This document shows, piece by piece, positions 35,996 through 44,711 of a DNA stretch of 64,000 nt (the first letter of the stretch is position 1; each line of letters opens with the position of its first letter). The DNA is taken from positions 1 to 64,000 of the forward strand of contig CAZXFT010000003.1 of assembly GCA_964640655.1 (NCBI GenBank). Reading direction: 5' to 3'. Below the pieces are notes generated by a model, which saw only the letters and a list, made by a program, of their open reading frames with translations, searched no databases and was not told the DNA's origin. The translations under genes and the position numbers were made by a program. This stretch comes from BJGO01 sp964640655. GTDB taxonomy: Bacteria; Bacteroidota; Bacteroidia; Chitinophagales; UBA10324.

Positions 35996-36994
35996 GTGAG
36001 TTTGCATATTAAAGTTGGAATGCTGGGAGCCGGAAGCTGGGCAACTGCTTTGGTTAAAATTCTGAACGAAAATCAACATCACGTAAATTGGTATGTCCGC
36101 AACGAAGACATCAGGCATGAGCTGGCAAAGAACGGGCACAATCCGCGTTACCTGAGTTCAGTGGCTTTTCACATTTCTCAGAATACCGTGAGTGGCGAGT
36201 TGGAATCTGTGATTGAGAGTTCCGATGTGATTGTAATTGCAATTCCGGCAGCATTCATTAAAACCACACTGGCTCATCTGCCGGAAAATATCTTTGAAGG
36301 GAAGCAAGTGGTGAGTGCTGTTAAGGGAATGATACCGGAAGACAACCTTATTCTTGCAGAATATTTTAACCAAAATTTTCAAGTACCGTTTGAATCATTT
36401 GGTGTTATCAGCGGACCTTGTCATGCTGAAGAAGTAGCTCTTGAAAAACTGAGTTACCTCACTATGGCTTCGCAGGATAAAGATTTTGCTGAACTGCTGA
36501 CACAACTGTTCCGTTGCAGGTACATTCAAACTCACGTATCTGATGATATATACGGAACGGAATATGCTGCCGTGCTGAAAAACATTTATGCTTTAACAGC
36601 AGGAATCTGTCATGGACTGGGTTATGGCGATAACTTTCAGTCTGTGTTGATCAGCAATGCAGCTTCGGAGATGGAGCGTTTTATTAAAGCTGTGTACCCT
36701 ATAAAAAGAGACATCAAAGACAGTGCGTATCTCGGGGATTTATTGGTAACTGCCTATTCGCAGTTCAGCCGCAACCGCAATTTTGGCACTATGATAGGCA
36801 AGGGCTATTCTGTAAAGTCGGCACAACTTGAAATGAATATGATAGCGGAAGGCTATTACGCAACGGCATGTATTCACAATGTAAATAAAAACATCAAGGC
36901 GGCAATACCTATTGCTGAAGCCACCTACAACATCCTTTATGCAAAACATGCTCCTGCATTGGAGATACGATTGCTTACGGAGCGATTGAAGTAA
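35996..36994 (+). CDS. gpsA: Glycerol-3-phosphate dehydrogenase [NAD(P)+]
   Basis: A 332-residue dehydrogenase producing sn-glycerol 3-phosphate from dihydroxyacetone phosphate for phospholipid synthesis. It has the Rossmann motif GMLGAGSWATAL, VSAVKGMIP, SGPCHAEEVAL, the catalytic Lys in AAVLKNIYALTAGICHGLGYGDN and LGDLLVTAYSQFSRNRNFG. The start is GTG at 35996, 6 nt after the adaptor gene. Translation may be coupled to the efflux genes, though a functional link is not evident. Confidence 0.94.
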   Translation: MSLHIKVGMLGAGSWATALVKILNENQHHVNWYVRNEDIRHELAKNGHNPRYLSSVAFHISQNTVSGELESVIESSDVIVIAIPAAFIKTTLAHLPENIFEGKQVVSAVKGMIPEDNLILAEYFNQNFQVPFESFGVISGPCHAEEVALEKLSYLTMASQDKDFAELLTQLFRCRYIQTHVSDDIYGTEYAAVLKNIYALTAGICHGLGYGDNFQSVLISNAASEMERFIKAVYPIKRDIKDSAYLGDLLVTAYSQFSRNRNFGTMIGKGYSVKSAQLEMNMIAEGYYATACIHNVNKNIKAAIPIAEATYNILYAKHAPALEIRLLTERLK

Positions 36995-36996
36995 AA

Positions 36997-37614
36997 TTAT
37001 TTGTAAGCGATGGCATCAAAGGAATACCCTTTCTCGCCAAAATAATCTAATACACGGGGTAACGCATACTTCATCCGGCTTTCCGCTTTCAGACTGTCGT
37101 GAAAGACAATGATACTGCCACTGCCTGTGTTATCAAGCACATTGCGCAATACCCGTTCCTTACTGATGGTTTTATCAAAGTCACCACTTAAAACATCCCA
37201 CATAATGATCTTAAAACGCTTTTGCATCACGCGGGCCTGTGCTCGGGTTATGCGGCCATATGGTGGACGGAATAAAGGTGTATTCAATACCTCAGCACAT
37301 TTCAAGGTATTACGCAAGTAATCTTTTGTTTCGGTATTCCAACCGTTTATGTGGTTTTGTGTGTGGTTGCCTACGTGATGTCCACTGTCGGTAATGGATT
37401 TAACAATACCGGGGTAGCGCTGCACATTGTCACCTACCAGAAAGAAGGTGGCTTTTGCCTGATGTTTGGCAAGCGTCTCGAGTGTCCACTCAGTAACACC
37501 CGGAGTGGGACCATCGTCGAAAGTGAGGTAAATACTCTTTTGTTGAGCCGGCAAACTCCATACCTGAGAGGGATAGAGGCGTTTCAGAATCTGAGGAGTC
37601 TTGATAAAATACAT
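36997..37614 (-). CDS. Polysaccharide deacetylase (NodB domain)
   Basis: A 205-residue carbohydrate esterase family 4 protein. Motif 1 is TFDDGPTPG with the catalytic-base and metal Asp. Motif 2 is HHVGNHTQNH with two metal-binding His. LFRPPYGRITRAQ is motif 3 and SIIVFHDS the later motif. No signal peptide is clear, so location is uncertain. The ATG at 37614 (MYFIKTPQIL) is preferred over one four codons upstream. It probably deacetylates a GlcNAc-containing polymer; the substrate is unknown. Confidence 0.88.
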   Translation of the reverse strand: MYFIKTPQILKRLYPSQVWSLPAQQKSIYLTFDDGPTPGVTEWTLETLAKHQAKATFFLVGDNVQRYPGIVKSITDSGHHVGNHTQNHINGWNTETKDYLRNTLKCAEVLNTPLFRPPYGRITRAQARVMQKRFKIIMWDVLSGDFDKTISKERVLRNVLDNTGSGSIIVFHDSLKAESRMKYALPRVLDYFGEKGYSFDAIAYK

Positions 37615-37687
37615 GACGCTATGCAATTAAAACGTGCTATATAGTCTGATTTAATAACCCATTGGTTGCAAGCCCCCTGAAAAATAA

Positions 37688-38092
37688 TCAGCTTTTGAAC
37701 AGGCGATCTATCTCTTGTATGGCTATTAACTCTGACTTGTTTTGTCCTCTAAATGAGGTTGCTATGCCATTGGCAGTACGCAGCGTTAATTCTTTGATAT
37801 TATCAGTAAAAAGATATTTATGAGCGCGATAAAACTCTTCAAATTGATGAGTACAACTTTTCGAACTAGCCATTTGGTCATTCAGTAAGTCGAATGCTGT
37901 GATAATTTGAAAAGCCGCATCAGTGCCAAATGCATCGGCGGCATCCTCAACAGGAACCCAATCTTGCTTAACCAGTTGATAGAGTTTCTGAGCCTCTTCT
38001 TTACTTACCTGCTTGTCTGCAGCGGCTACTGCATAAAACAATTTACCCAACTTGTGATAAAGGCGTAACATCATTTCTTCGGATGGTTTCAT
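37688..38092 (-). CDS. TerB-like small helical protein
   Basis: A protein of about 134 residues. KLGKLFYAVAAADKQVSKEEAQKLYQLVK resembles the TerB-like helical fold, with acidic residues that could bind metal. The rest is helical without other motifs. The open frame continues upstream through a hydrophobic stretch to 38164. That start is rejected because a TACCTTTA box at 38113-38120 on this strand suits the ATG at 38092. Function unknown. Confidence 0.65.
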   Translation of the reverse strand: MKPSEEMMLRLYHKLGKLFYAVAAADKQVSKEEAQKLYQLVKQDWVPVEDAADAFGTDAAFQIITAFDLLNDQMASSKSCTHQFEEFYRAHKYLFTDNIKELTLRTANGIATSFRGQNKSELIAIQEIDRLFKS

Positions 38093-38227
38093 AACATAAT
38101 ATTTAAGTAGCATAAAGGTAATAAACGTAAGGAGTAATGAGCAATGAGCAATATCATATTTCACGTTTGTATAATTGTTAGGGCATGTATGGCTCGCCTG
38201 ATTACTTTTGACCTCTCATTTCATAAT

Positions 38228-40273
38228 ATGAAACTCAAACTCAATACCTTTCTTTTTGCTGCGCTTTCGATTATCGCAGCATCCTGCACGCAATCCAATA
38301 CAGAAAATACCAAAGCTTATCAGGTATTCAACTCTGCTGACTTTGATACCAGTGTTGCGGCGGGAGATAATTTTTTTATGCGATTGAATGGCGCATGGAT
38401 AAAGAATACACCCATACCGGGATCAGAAGCGCGATGGGGTACATTCAACGAAGTGGATGAGTTGCGTTATGGCATTTTGAAAAAATTACTTGAAGATGCA
38501 GCAGCGGACACTAAAGCTGCTGCCAATTCTAACAGACAAAAAGTAGGTTCCTTCTATGCTACCGGTATGGACTCCACGAAACTGAATGAACTAGGTGTTA
38601 CCACTATTCAACCTATAATTGATGATATCCAAACAATTGATTCTAAAGTAAAATTGCTGGAGTATTTGGCCAAAGCAACATCACGTGGGTTAAATCCAAT
38701 AATGGGGATTTATGCCGATCAGGATGCAGGCAACAGCAGTAAGATGATATTGAATATTTCACAGTCGGGTCTTGGCCTACCCGACCGCGATTATTATTTC
38801 CGCAACGACACTGCTACACAGCGCATTCAGAAAGAATACAAGAATTACATTGTTACCAATTTTAAGGCTTTAGGCATTGATGAAAATACTGCCACTACGA
38901 ATGCCAATAAGATTTATGACCTGGAAAAATCATTGGCCGAAAAATCCCTTGATCGTGTTTCGTTACGCAATCCATACAATACGTATCACAAAATGACTAC
39001 CGACGAGCTAAACAAGATGACTCCGGATATCAATTGGGATATTTATTTCTCAGGCAGTGGTATTTCGGCACAGGATACAGTTAACGTAGGTATGCCGGAG
39101 TTTATGAAACGACTGAATGAAAAGATTAAAAACTATCCAATAGCCGATTGGAAACTTTATCTCACACAACATTTGATGGATGAGTTGAATCCTTATTTGG
39201 ATGATGCCTCTTTTCAACGCACCTTTAATTTCAGACAACAGGTCTTATTTGGTGTTAAAGAACCAAAGCCACGCTGGAAACGTGTGATGAACAATGTAGG
39301 CTCTAACATTGGTGAGGCACTAGGTGAAGAGTATGTGAAAATTGCTTTCAGCGAAAAAGATAAAGAACGCATGAAGAGCGTGATAGAAAATATGCGCACT
39401 GCATTCAAACAGCGGATCCTTAACCTCGATTGGATGAGTGATTCAACAAAGCAAAAAGCTATTGCCAAATTGGAGAAGGTATCCATTAAGGTGGGATATC
39501 CTGATCAATGGCGCGACTACTCTTCTTTGACCATAGACAATGAAACCTATGCAGGCAATATAGTTCGTTCATGGGAGTTTGAATTCAAGCGCAACATCAA
39601 CAAACTGAACAAACCGGTTGACCGCAGCGAGTGGTATATGAATGCATATACTGTTAATGCATATTACAATCCTTCCAACAATGAAATCGTTTTTCCTGCG
39701 GCCATTCTGCAACCACCTTTTTATCATAGCACACTTGATGATGCTGTGATATATGGAGGCATTGGTTCTGTAATCTGTCATGAGTTTACTCATGGCTTCG
39801 ACGACGAGGGCAGCAAGTTTGATGCTGATGGTAATTTGAAAAGCTGGTGGAGCGAAGAAGATGCTAAGCGCTTTGAAGCAAAAACTAAAGTGCTTGAGGA
39901 GCAATACAACAAATATTTTGTTTTGGATTCGTTGCACATCAATGGCAAACTCACTCTTGGCGAAAACATTGCAGACCTTGGTGGGGTGATGATTGCTCTC
40001 GATGCCTTTAAGAAAACAGAACAATTTACAGCGAACAAAGAGATTGACGGCTATACACCTGAACAACGCTTCTTTATGACATGGGCTCGGATATGGCGCG
40101 TGAAATACACCGATGCCGCGTTGCGCAATCAGATACTAACAAATCCGCATTCTCCGGGTGAGTTCCGTTGCAACGGTATTTTAAGTAATTGTGCCGACTT
40201 CTTTAAACTTTATGATGTGAAAGAAGGTAACGCTATGTACCGCGCCGAGAACGAACGAGCCATTATCTGGTAA
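38228..40273 (+). CDS. M13 family metallopeptidase lipoprotein (neprilysin/PepO-like)
   Basis: A 681-residue zinc endopeptidase. The signal sequence ends in IIAASC, a lipobox, so it should be a lipoprotein of the envelope. The zinc site is VICHEFTHGFDDEG, with the third ligand Glu in LGENIADLGG. NAYYNPSNNEIVFPAAILQPPF and the terminal MYRAENERAIIW are also M13 features. The N-terminal half has the usual PF05649-like helices (DDNFFMRLNGAW, LPDRDYYF). The ATG at 38228 starts the signal; an open frame upstream to 38144 is discarded. Confidence 0.93.
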   Translation: MKLKLNTFLFAALSIIAASCTQSNTENTKAYQVFNSADFDTSVAAGDNFFMRLNGAWIKNTPIPGSEARWGTFNEVDELRYGILKKLLEDAAADTKAAANSNRQKVGSFYATGMDSTKLNELGVTTIQPIIDDIQTIDSKVKLLEYLAKATSRGLNPIMGIYADQDAGNSSKMILNISQSGLGLPDRDYYFRNDTATQRIQKEYKNYIVTNFKALGIDENTATTNANKIYDLEKSLAEKSLDRVSLRNPYNTYHKMTTDELNKMTPDINWDIYFSGSGISAQDTVNVGMPEFMKRLNEKIKNYPIADWKLYLTQHLMDELNPYLDDASFQRTFNFRQQVLFGVKEPKPRWKRVMNNVGSNIGEALGEEYVKIAFSEKDKERMKSVIENMRTAFKQRILNLDWMSDSTKQKAIAKLEKVSIKVGYPDQWRDYSSLTIDNETYAGNIVRSWEFEFKRNINKLNKPVDRSEWYMNAYTVNAYYNPSNNEIVFPAAILQPPFYHSTLDDAVIYGGIGSVICHEFTHGFDDEGSKFDADGNLKSWWSEEDAKRFEAKTKVLEEQYNKYFVLDSLHINGKLTLGENIADLGGVMIALDAFKKTEQFTANKEIDGYTPEQRFFMTWARIWRVKYTDAALRNQILTNPHSPGEFRCNGILSNCADFFKLYDVKEGNAMYRAENERAIIW

Positions 40274-41203
40274 TTAGAACAATCCGCTCTTTAAGATAAG
40301 TTCTATGCCATTGCGCAATGGCATAGGCTGTCGGTTCAACAGGTTCTTCATTTTGGAAATATCCGGCTGACGACGAGTCATATCTCCTTCCTTCAATGCA
40401 GGAAGGTGCACCAGTTTTGATTTACTGTTGGTGAGGTCAATCACTAATCTGGCAACATCAATTATGGGTATCTCCACATCACTACCAATGTTAACCACAT
40501 CGTTGATGTACATGTTCTCCATAAAGGCACGCACAGTGGCATCCAGATGATCATCTATGAAACAGAAAGTACGTGTTTGCTTACCATCGCCGTATATGGT
40601 GATGTCTTCGTTGTTCAGTGCAGCACGAATAAACTTACTAATCACAAAGTCGCTGCTTTGCTTTGGGCCATATGTGTTAAAGAATCGGAAAATCGTGTAA
40701 TCCAATCCGAATTCCTGTTGGTACGATTTGAAATAAGACTCACCTACATTTTTTACAATGGCATAAGGCAATCTTGAGTTGAGTGGTGTGGTTTCTTCGT
40801 TCTGCGGAAATTCTACAGGTTCGCCATACACCTCGCTCGATGAAGAGAAATATGCGCGTTGCACTCCTGTGTTCTTGCATAGCTCCAGTACATTGCGGAT
40901 ACCGGTAATATCGTTCAGTACCATTACCGGATTGGCCAGTGTACGTTGCACACCCACCACCGCAGCATAATGAAATACATAATCGAAAGAGTAGGAGAGC
41001 ATGATGCTCGATAGCGTGTCATAGTCATTGGCATCACCTTTAATGAAACGCCAGTTTTTATATGAGGTATCGGGTAACTTTGAAGTGGAGCCGGTTAAAA
41101 GGTTGTCAACAATTACAACATAATGCGATTGATTCTTAACCAGTCGCTCGGCAAGGCAGGAGGCAACAAAACCCGAACCGCCTGTAATCAGTATTTTTTT
41201 CAT
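40274..41203 (-). CDS. NAD-dependent sugar epimerase/dehydratase (extended SDR)
   Basis: A 309-residue extended SDR. GGSGFVASCLAERL is a slightly unusual NAD-binding loop in which the usual Ile-Gly is Val-Ala. FSSSSEVYGEP and YxxxK in RLPYAIVKNVGES supply the catalytic residues. FRFFNTYGPKQSSDFVISKF resembles UXS or UDP-glucose 4-epimerase-like enzymes. The product cannot be named. It lies 4 nt after rfbA on the same strand and probably acts in the same nucleotide-sugar route. Confidence 0.8.
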   Translation of the reverse strand: MKKILITGGSGFVASCLAERLVKNQSHYVVIVDNLLTGSTSKLPDTSYKNWRFIKGDANDYDTLSSIMLSYSFDYVFHYAAVVGVQRTLANPVMVLNDITGIRNVLELCKNTGVQRAYFSSSSEVYGEPVEFPQNEETTPLNSRLPYAIVKNVGESYFKSYQQEFGLDYTIFRFFNTYGPKQSSDFVISKFIRAALNNEDITIYGDGKQTRTFCFIDDHLDATVRAFMENMYINDVVNIGSDVEIPIIDVARLVIDLTNSKSKLVHLPALKEGDMTRRQPDISKMKNLLNRQPMPLRNGIELILKSGLF

Positions 41204-41207
41204 TCGC

Positions 41208-42074
41208 TTATTTCCTGTCTAAGAGTTCCATTAAATATTGTCCGTAACCGCTTTTTAAAAGAGGTTGTGCTAGATTTTGCAGTTGTTCGTCGGTGATAAA
41301 GTTTTTACGCCAGGCTATTTCTTCTATGCAACCCACCTTCAACCCCTGACGGTTCTCAATCACCTGAACAAATTGCGATGCCTGCATTAATGAGTCAAAA
41401 GTTCCTGTATCGAGCCAGGCTGTACCACGGTCAAGTACACCCACTTTCAGTTTTCCGCGGTGCAGATACTCTTTGTTCACATCAGTAATTTCGTATTCAC
41501 CGCGTGGACTGGGCTGTATATTTTTGGCTATATGAATGACATCGTTGTCATAAAAGTATAACCCCGGTACCGCATAATTAGACTTCGGTTGCTTGGGTTT
41601 TTCTTCAATGGAAATCACTTGGTTACCGGCATTAAATTCCACCACTCCGTATCGCTCAGGGTCTGAAACGTGGTAGGCAAATATCACAGCACCATCAGGG
41701 TTTGCGTGTTCTTCGAGCGTAGTGCCTAAGCTGCTGCCGTAAAAAATATTATCGCCAAGCACAAGTGCTACTTTATCTTTTCCAATAAACGATTCGCCAA
41801 TTACAAATGCTTGTGCAAGACCGTTGGGTATCACCTGCTCCGCATATTCAAAACGCAGCCCGAGTGATTCGCCGCTGCCAAAAAGTTTCTTAAACTGTGG
41901 AAGGTCTTGTGGCGTGGAGATGATCAGTATTTCGTTTATGCCTGCCATCATTAGTACCGAAAGCGGATAATAAATCATCGGCTTATCGTAGATGGGCATG
42001 ATTTGTTTGGATATGGCGTAGGTAATGGGGTAAAGTCTGGTGCCACTGCCTCCGGCTAAAATGATTCCTTTCAT
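41208..42074 (-). CDS. rfbA: Glucose-1-phosphate thymidylyltransferase
   Basis: A 288-residue nucleotidyltransferase making dTDP-glucose from dTTP and glucose 1-phosphate. The signature GGSGTRLYPIT and KQIMPIYDKPMIYYPLS lie at the N-terminus. LVLGDNIFYG holds a metal-binding Asp, with EKPKQPKSNYAVPGLYFYD and LDRGTAWLDTGTFDSLMQAS after. It provides the substrate of RfbB (4431-5486), but the two genes are 36 kb apart. It heads a pair with the SDR gene. Confidence 0.95.
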   Translation of the reverse strand: MKGIILAGGSGTRLYPITYAISKQIMPIYDKPMIYYPLSVLMMAGINEILIISTPQDLPQFKKLFGSGESLGLRFEYAEQVIPNGLAQAFVIGESFIGKDKVALVLGDNIFYGSSLGTTLEEHANPDGAVIFAYHVSDPERYGVVEFNAGNQVISIEEKPKQPKSNYAVPGLYFYDNDVIHIAKNIQPSPRGEYEITDVNKEYLHRGKLKVGVLDRGTAWLDTGTFDSLMQASQFVQVIENRQGLKVGCIEEIAWRKNFITDEQLQNLAQPLLKSGYGQYLMELLDRK

Positions 42075-42401
42075 ATGTCTGTTCGCTGAGTTCGGCGAAA
42101 ATAAAGATTCATGAAGGTAAAGCCAAGAGCTGGTTAAAATCAGTTTCGTAGGAATATGTCAAGAATTTGTAAAATCACTTAACTCTGACCACATCCTGCT
42201 ATTCGTCCCAGCCATACACTAATGTTAAGTTGTGTCGGGTATCATTATAATAATATGTCAGTTCAACATTTGCTTTTTACATCCCATTCACCTTATATAT
42301 GGTGCGACGGACATAGTTATTATTGGTGCTTGAGTATAACATAGAACCATGTCGACACCTTTCAAGCTCACATTGTATGGAATAAAACGATTGTTTTATT
42401 C
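42075..42401. other. 327-bp intergenic region between phoU and rfbA
   Basis: No open frame of note and no tRNA is visible. It holds a 9-bp inverted repeat next to the phoU stop (42380-42401) and a single aatgttaag motif near 42230 that resembles half of the PHO-like repeat upstream of pstS. A rfbA promoter should be here, but I see no good -7 box near the start. Confidence 0.6.
42380..42401 (-). terminator. Possible terminator or processing hairpin after phoU
   Basis: GAATAAAAC and GTTTTATTC form a perfect 9-bp stem with a 4-nt loop, starting directly after the phoU stop codon. It is AT-rich and has no T-run beyond the stem, so intrinsic termination is uncertain. Confidence 0.4.
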
Positions 42402-43073
42402 TTACTGATTTCCTGCAGGATTGCTATGTTTTAGCACCTTGGCTTCTAAGTAAAAGATAATTTCTTCGGCTATATTTTTTGTTTGATCGCCAACACGTTC
42501 CATCTTGCGCACAATCGACAACACAAACAAAGACTGATAAGTAAGATCTATATTCTGCCTGATAAATTCTTCGGCAGTATGTGCAGCTACCAAATTAATT
42601 TCATCCAGTAAGTCATCTTTTAACAACACATTTCGAGCAATTCGTGTGTCTTCAGTTGTAAGAGCAGTATATACATCGTTCAACATGGATAGAGCTATGT
42701 CGAACATCTCGTAAAGTTTAATTCGCTGCATTAATTCATTGTTGTAAGGCTCTTTCATTTCCAACACATAGCGAACCATGCTTTCAGCATTATCTGCTAT
42801 GCGCTCCAAGCTGGGATTAATTTTCAGTGTAGCTAGAATAAATCGCAGATCAACAGCCACAGGATTTTGTAAGGCTAAAATATTCTCGCAGTCACGATCT
42901 ATTTTTAGCTCCAGCGAATTGATGTGTTTCTCATAAAAAATAACTTCGCGTGCTAGTTCTTTATCAAACTTAAATATAACATCCTGCGCTTTTCTGATTT
43001 GTTGCATAGTGAGCAACATCAGTTCCTGCAAGGTTTCGCGAAGGCGTTTCAGTTCAAGATCTAAGTGAGACAT
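42402..43073 (-). CDS. phoU: Phosphate signalling/transport regulator PhoU
   Basis: A 223-residue protein with two PhoU three-helix repeats, for example LRETLQELMLLTMQQIRKA and LKINPSLERIADNAESMVR in the first and LVAAHTAEEFIRQNIDLTYQ with MERVGDQTKNIAEEI in the second. The E-x-x-x-D-x2-(K/N) metal-binding patterns are in ERIADN and ERVGDQ. PhoU damps Pst transport and the PhoR signal. It is the last gene of the pst operon, 28 nt after pstB. Confidence 0.95.
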   Translation of the reverse strand: MSHLDLELKRLRETLQELMLLTMQQIRKAQDVIFKFDKELAREVIFYEKHINSLELKIDRDCENILALQNPVAVDLRFILATLKINPSLERIADNAESMVRYVLEMKEPYNNELMQRIKLYEMFDIALSMLNDVYTALTTEDTRIARNVLLKDDLLDEINLVAAHTAEEFIRQNIDLTYQSLFVLSIVRKMERVGDQTKNIAEEIIFYLEAKVLKHSNPAGNQ

Positions 43074-43101
43074 GTTATTTTCTTAACTAAAGTAAGCTGC
43101 A

Positions 43102-43854
43102 TTAACCGAAGCGACCGGTAACATAATTCTGTGTGCGTTGATTAGCAGGCTGTGTAAAAATGATTTTTGTTTCGTCATATTCCACCAATTCGCCTAAATA
43201 TAAAAAGGCCGTACGATCGCTTAAGCGCGCTGCCTGTTGCATGTTGTGTGTAACTATTACAATGGTGTATTTCACTTTCAATTCATAAATCAGCTCTTCA
43301 ATTTTAGCTGCCGAAGCAGGGTCAAGAGCAGAAGTGGGCTCGTCCATAAGCAATACAGAGGGTTCTACAGCGAGCGCTCGCGCTATACACAGCCGTTGTT
43401 GTTGTCCGCCTGAGAGTTCGTTTGCCGGTTTGTTGAGTTTGTCTTTCACTTCATCCCACAAAGTAGCTTGTGTTAACGAGCGGACTACACGTTCTTCGAT
43501 ATAATTTTTATTACTCACATGGTTGATGCGCAGTCCGTATGCAACATTTTCAAAGATGCTTTTCGGAAAAGGATTTGGCTTCTGAAAAACCATGCCCACT
43601 TTTTTTCGTAACGCATCTATATCCACATCACGTTGATAGATATTTTTATTGTCCACCAGCACTGTGCCACTCAGACGCATATCCAGATGCAGGTCATTCA
43701 TGCGGTTAAACAAACGCAGGAAAGTGGATTTGCCGCAACCCGATGGACCAATCAGAGCGGTAACTGTGTTCTTCTCTATACCGAGTGAAATATTTTTCAA
43801 TGCCTGATGCGCACCATAATACAAATTCACTTCACGAACTTCGAGTTTACTCAT
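43102..43854 (-). CDS. pstB: Phosphate ABC transporter ATP-binding protein
   Basis: A 250-residue ATPase with Walker A GPSGCGKSTFLR, Q-loop QKPNPFP, signature LSGGQQQR and Walker B VLLMDEPTSALDP, followed by the switch His in VTHN. QKPNPFPKSIFENVAYG is typical of PstB. Its start overlaps the pstA stop by 4 nt. Confidence 0.96.
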   Translation of the reverse strand: MSKLEVREVNLYYGAHQALKNISLGIEKNTVTALIGPSGCGKSTFLRLFNRMNDLHLDMRLSGTVLVDNKNIYQRDVDIDALRKKVGMVFQKPNPFPKSIFENVAYGLRINHVSNKNYIEERVVRSLTQATLWDEVKDKLNKPANELSGGQQQRLCIARALAVEPSVLLMDEPTSALDPASAAKIEELIYELKVKYTIVIVTHNMQQAARLSDRTAFLYLGELVEYDETKIIFTQPANQRTQNYVTGRFG

Positions 43855-44711
43855 AGCTGATGGGTCTTCTCATTCTTACTTAAGCAGCGGCGGACCAATC
43901 CGGCAAGCAGGTTAAACAATAATACCATAACAATTAATACCAGCGCAGTACCATATGCCATTCCGCGCGTAGCTTCGGGGTCGGTACCGCTGGTACTTAA
44001 TACATACAGGTGATAGGGCAGTGCCATCACCTGATCAAAAACAGATGAAGGCAACTTGGGAAGATAATAAGCCGCTACAGTAAAAAGTATGGGTGCTGTT
44101 TCGCCACTGACTCTACTCATTGAGAGTATAAGCCCTGTTAAAATATCTGGCAGTGCTATGGGAAGCAATGCACGGTAAACAGTTTGCCAGCGAGTAGCAC
44201 CTAATGCATACGAGGCATGACGAATGGAAGGATCTATGGAGTTTAGTGATTCTTCGGTAGTACGAATGATTATGGGTAATATCAAAACTGCAAGTGTTAA
44301 TGAACCGGCTAAAATGGAATCTCCTAAACCTAATTGATTTACAAATAATGCCATGCCAAACAAACCAAATATGATGGATGGTACACCTGCAAGGTTGTTT
44401 GTCATCATTTTTACCAATCGTTTCAACCTGTTATCGCGAGCAAATTCGCTTACGTAGATACCGCTTAATACGCCAACCGGGAAGGCAATAACTAAACTTC
44501 CAGTCATCAAGCAAAATGTACCAAAGATGGCAGGTAATATACCTCCTTCTGTCATTCCATTTTCAGGCATTCCGGTAATGAATTTGATGCTCATCACCTG
44601 CATACCTTTGTAAGCAACAAATCCGATGATGTAAAATAAAATAAGCACCACCACCAGACTCAATAATCTGAATAAAGTAAACATCAACATCTGCATCAAC
44701 TTCTTGCTCAT
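43851..44711 (-). CDS. pstA: Phosphate ABC transporter permease PstA
   Basis: A 286-residue permease with about six membrane helices and the EAA-type cytoplasmic loop SLNSIDPSIRHASYALGATRWQ. GMPENGMTEGGILPAIFGTF and NNLAGVPSIIFGLFGMALFV are typical of PstA. It overlaps both pstC and pstB by 4 nt, so the operon is translationally coupled. Confidence 0.95.
   Translation of the reverse strand: MSKKLMQMLMFTLFRLLSLVVVLILFYIIGFVAYKGMQVMSIKFITGMPENGMTEGGILPAIFGTFCLMTGSLVIAFPVGVLSGIYVSEFARDNRLKRLVKMMTNNLAGVPSIIFGLFGMALFVNQLGLGDSILAGSLTLAVLILPIIIRTTEESLNSIDPSIRHASYALGATRWQTVYRALLPIALPDILTGLILSMSRVSGETAPILFTVAAYYLPKLPSSVFDQVMALPYHLYVLSTSGTDPEATRGMAYGTALVLIVMVLLFNLLAGLVRRCLSKNEKTHQL

Noticed and set aside
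38144..38227. Extended N-terminus of the M13 peptidase
   Set aside because: The lipoprotein signal begins at 38228; the extension would put extra residues before the signal and overlap the divergent promoter region.
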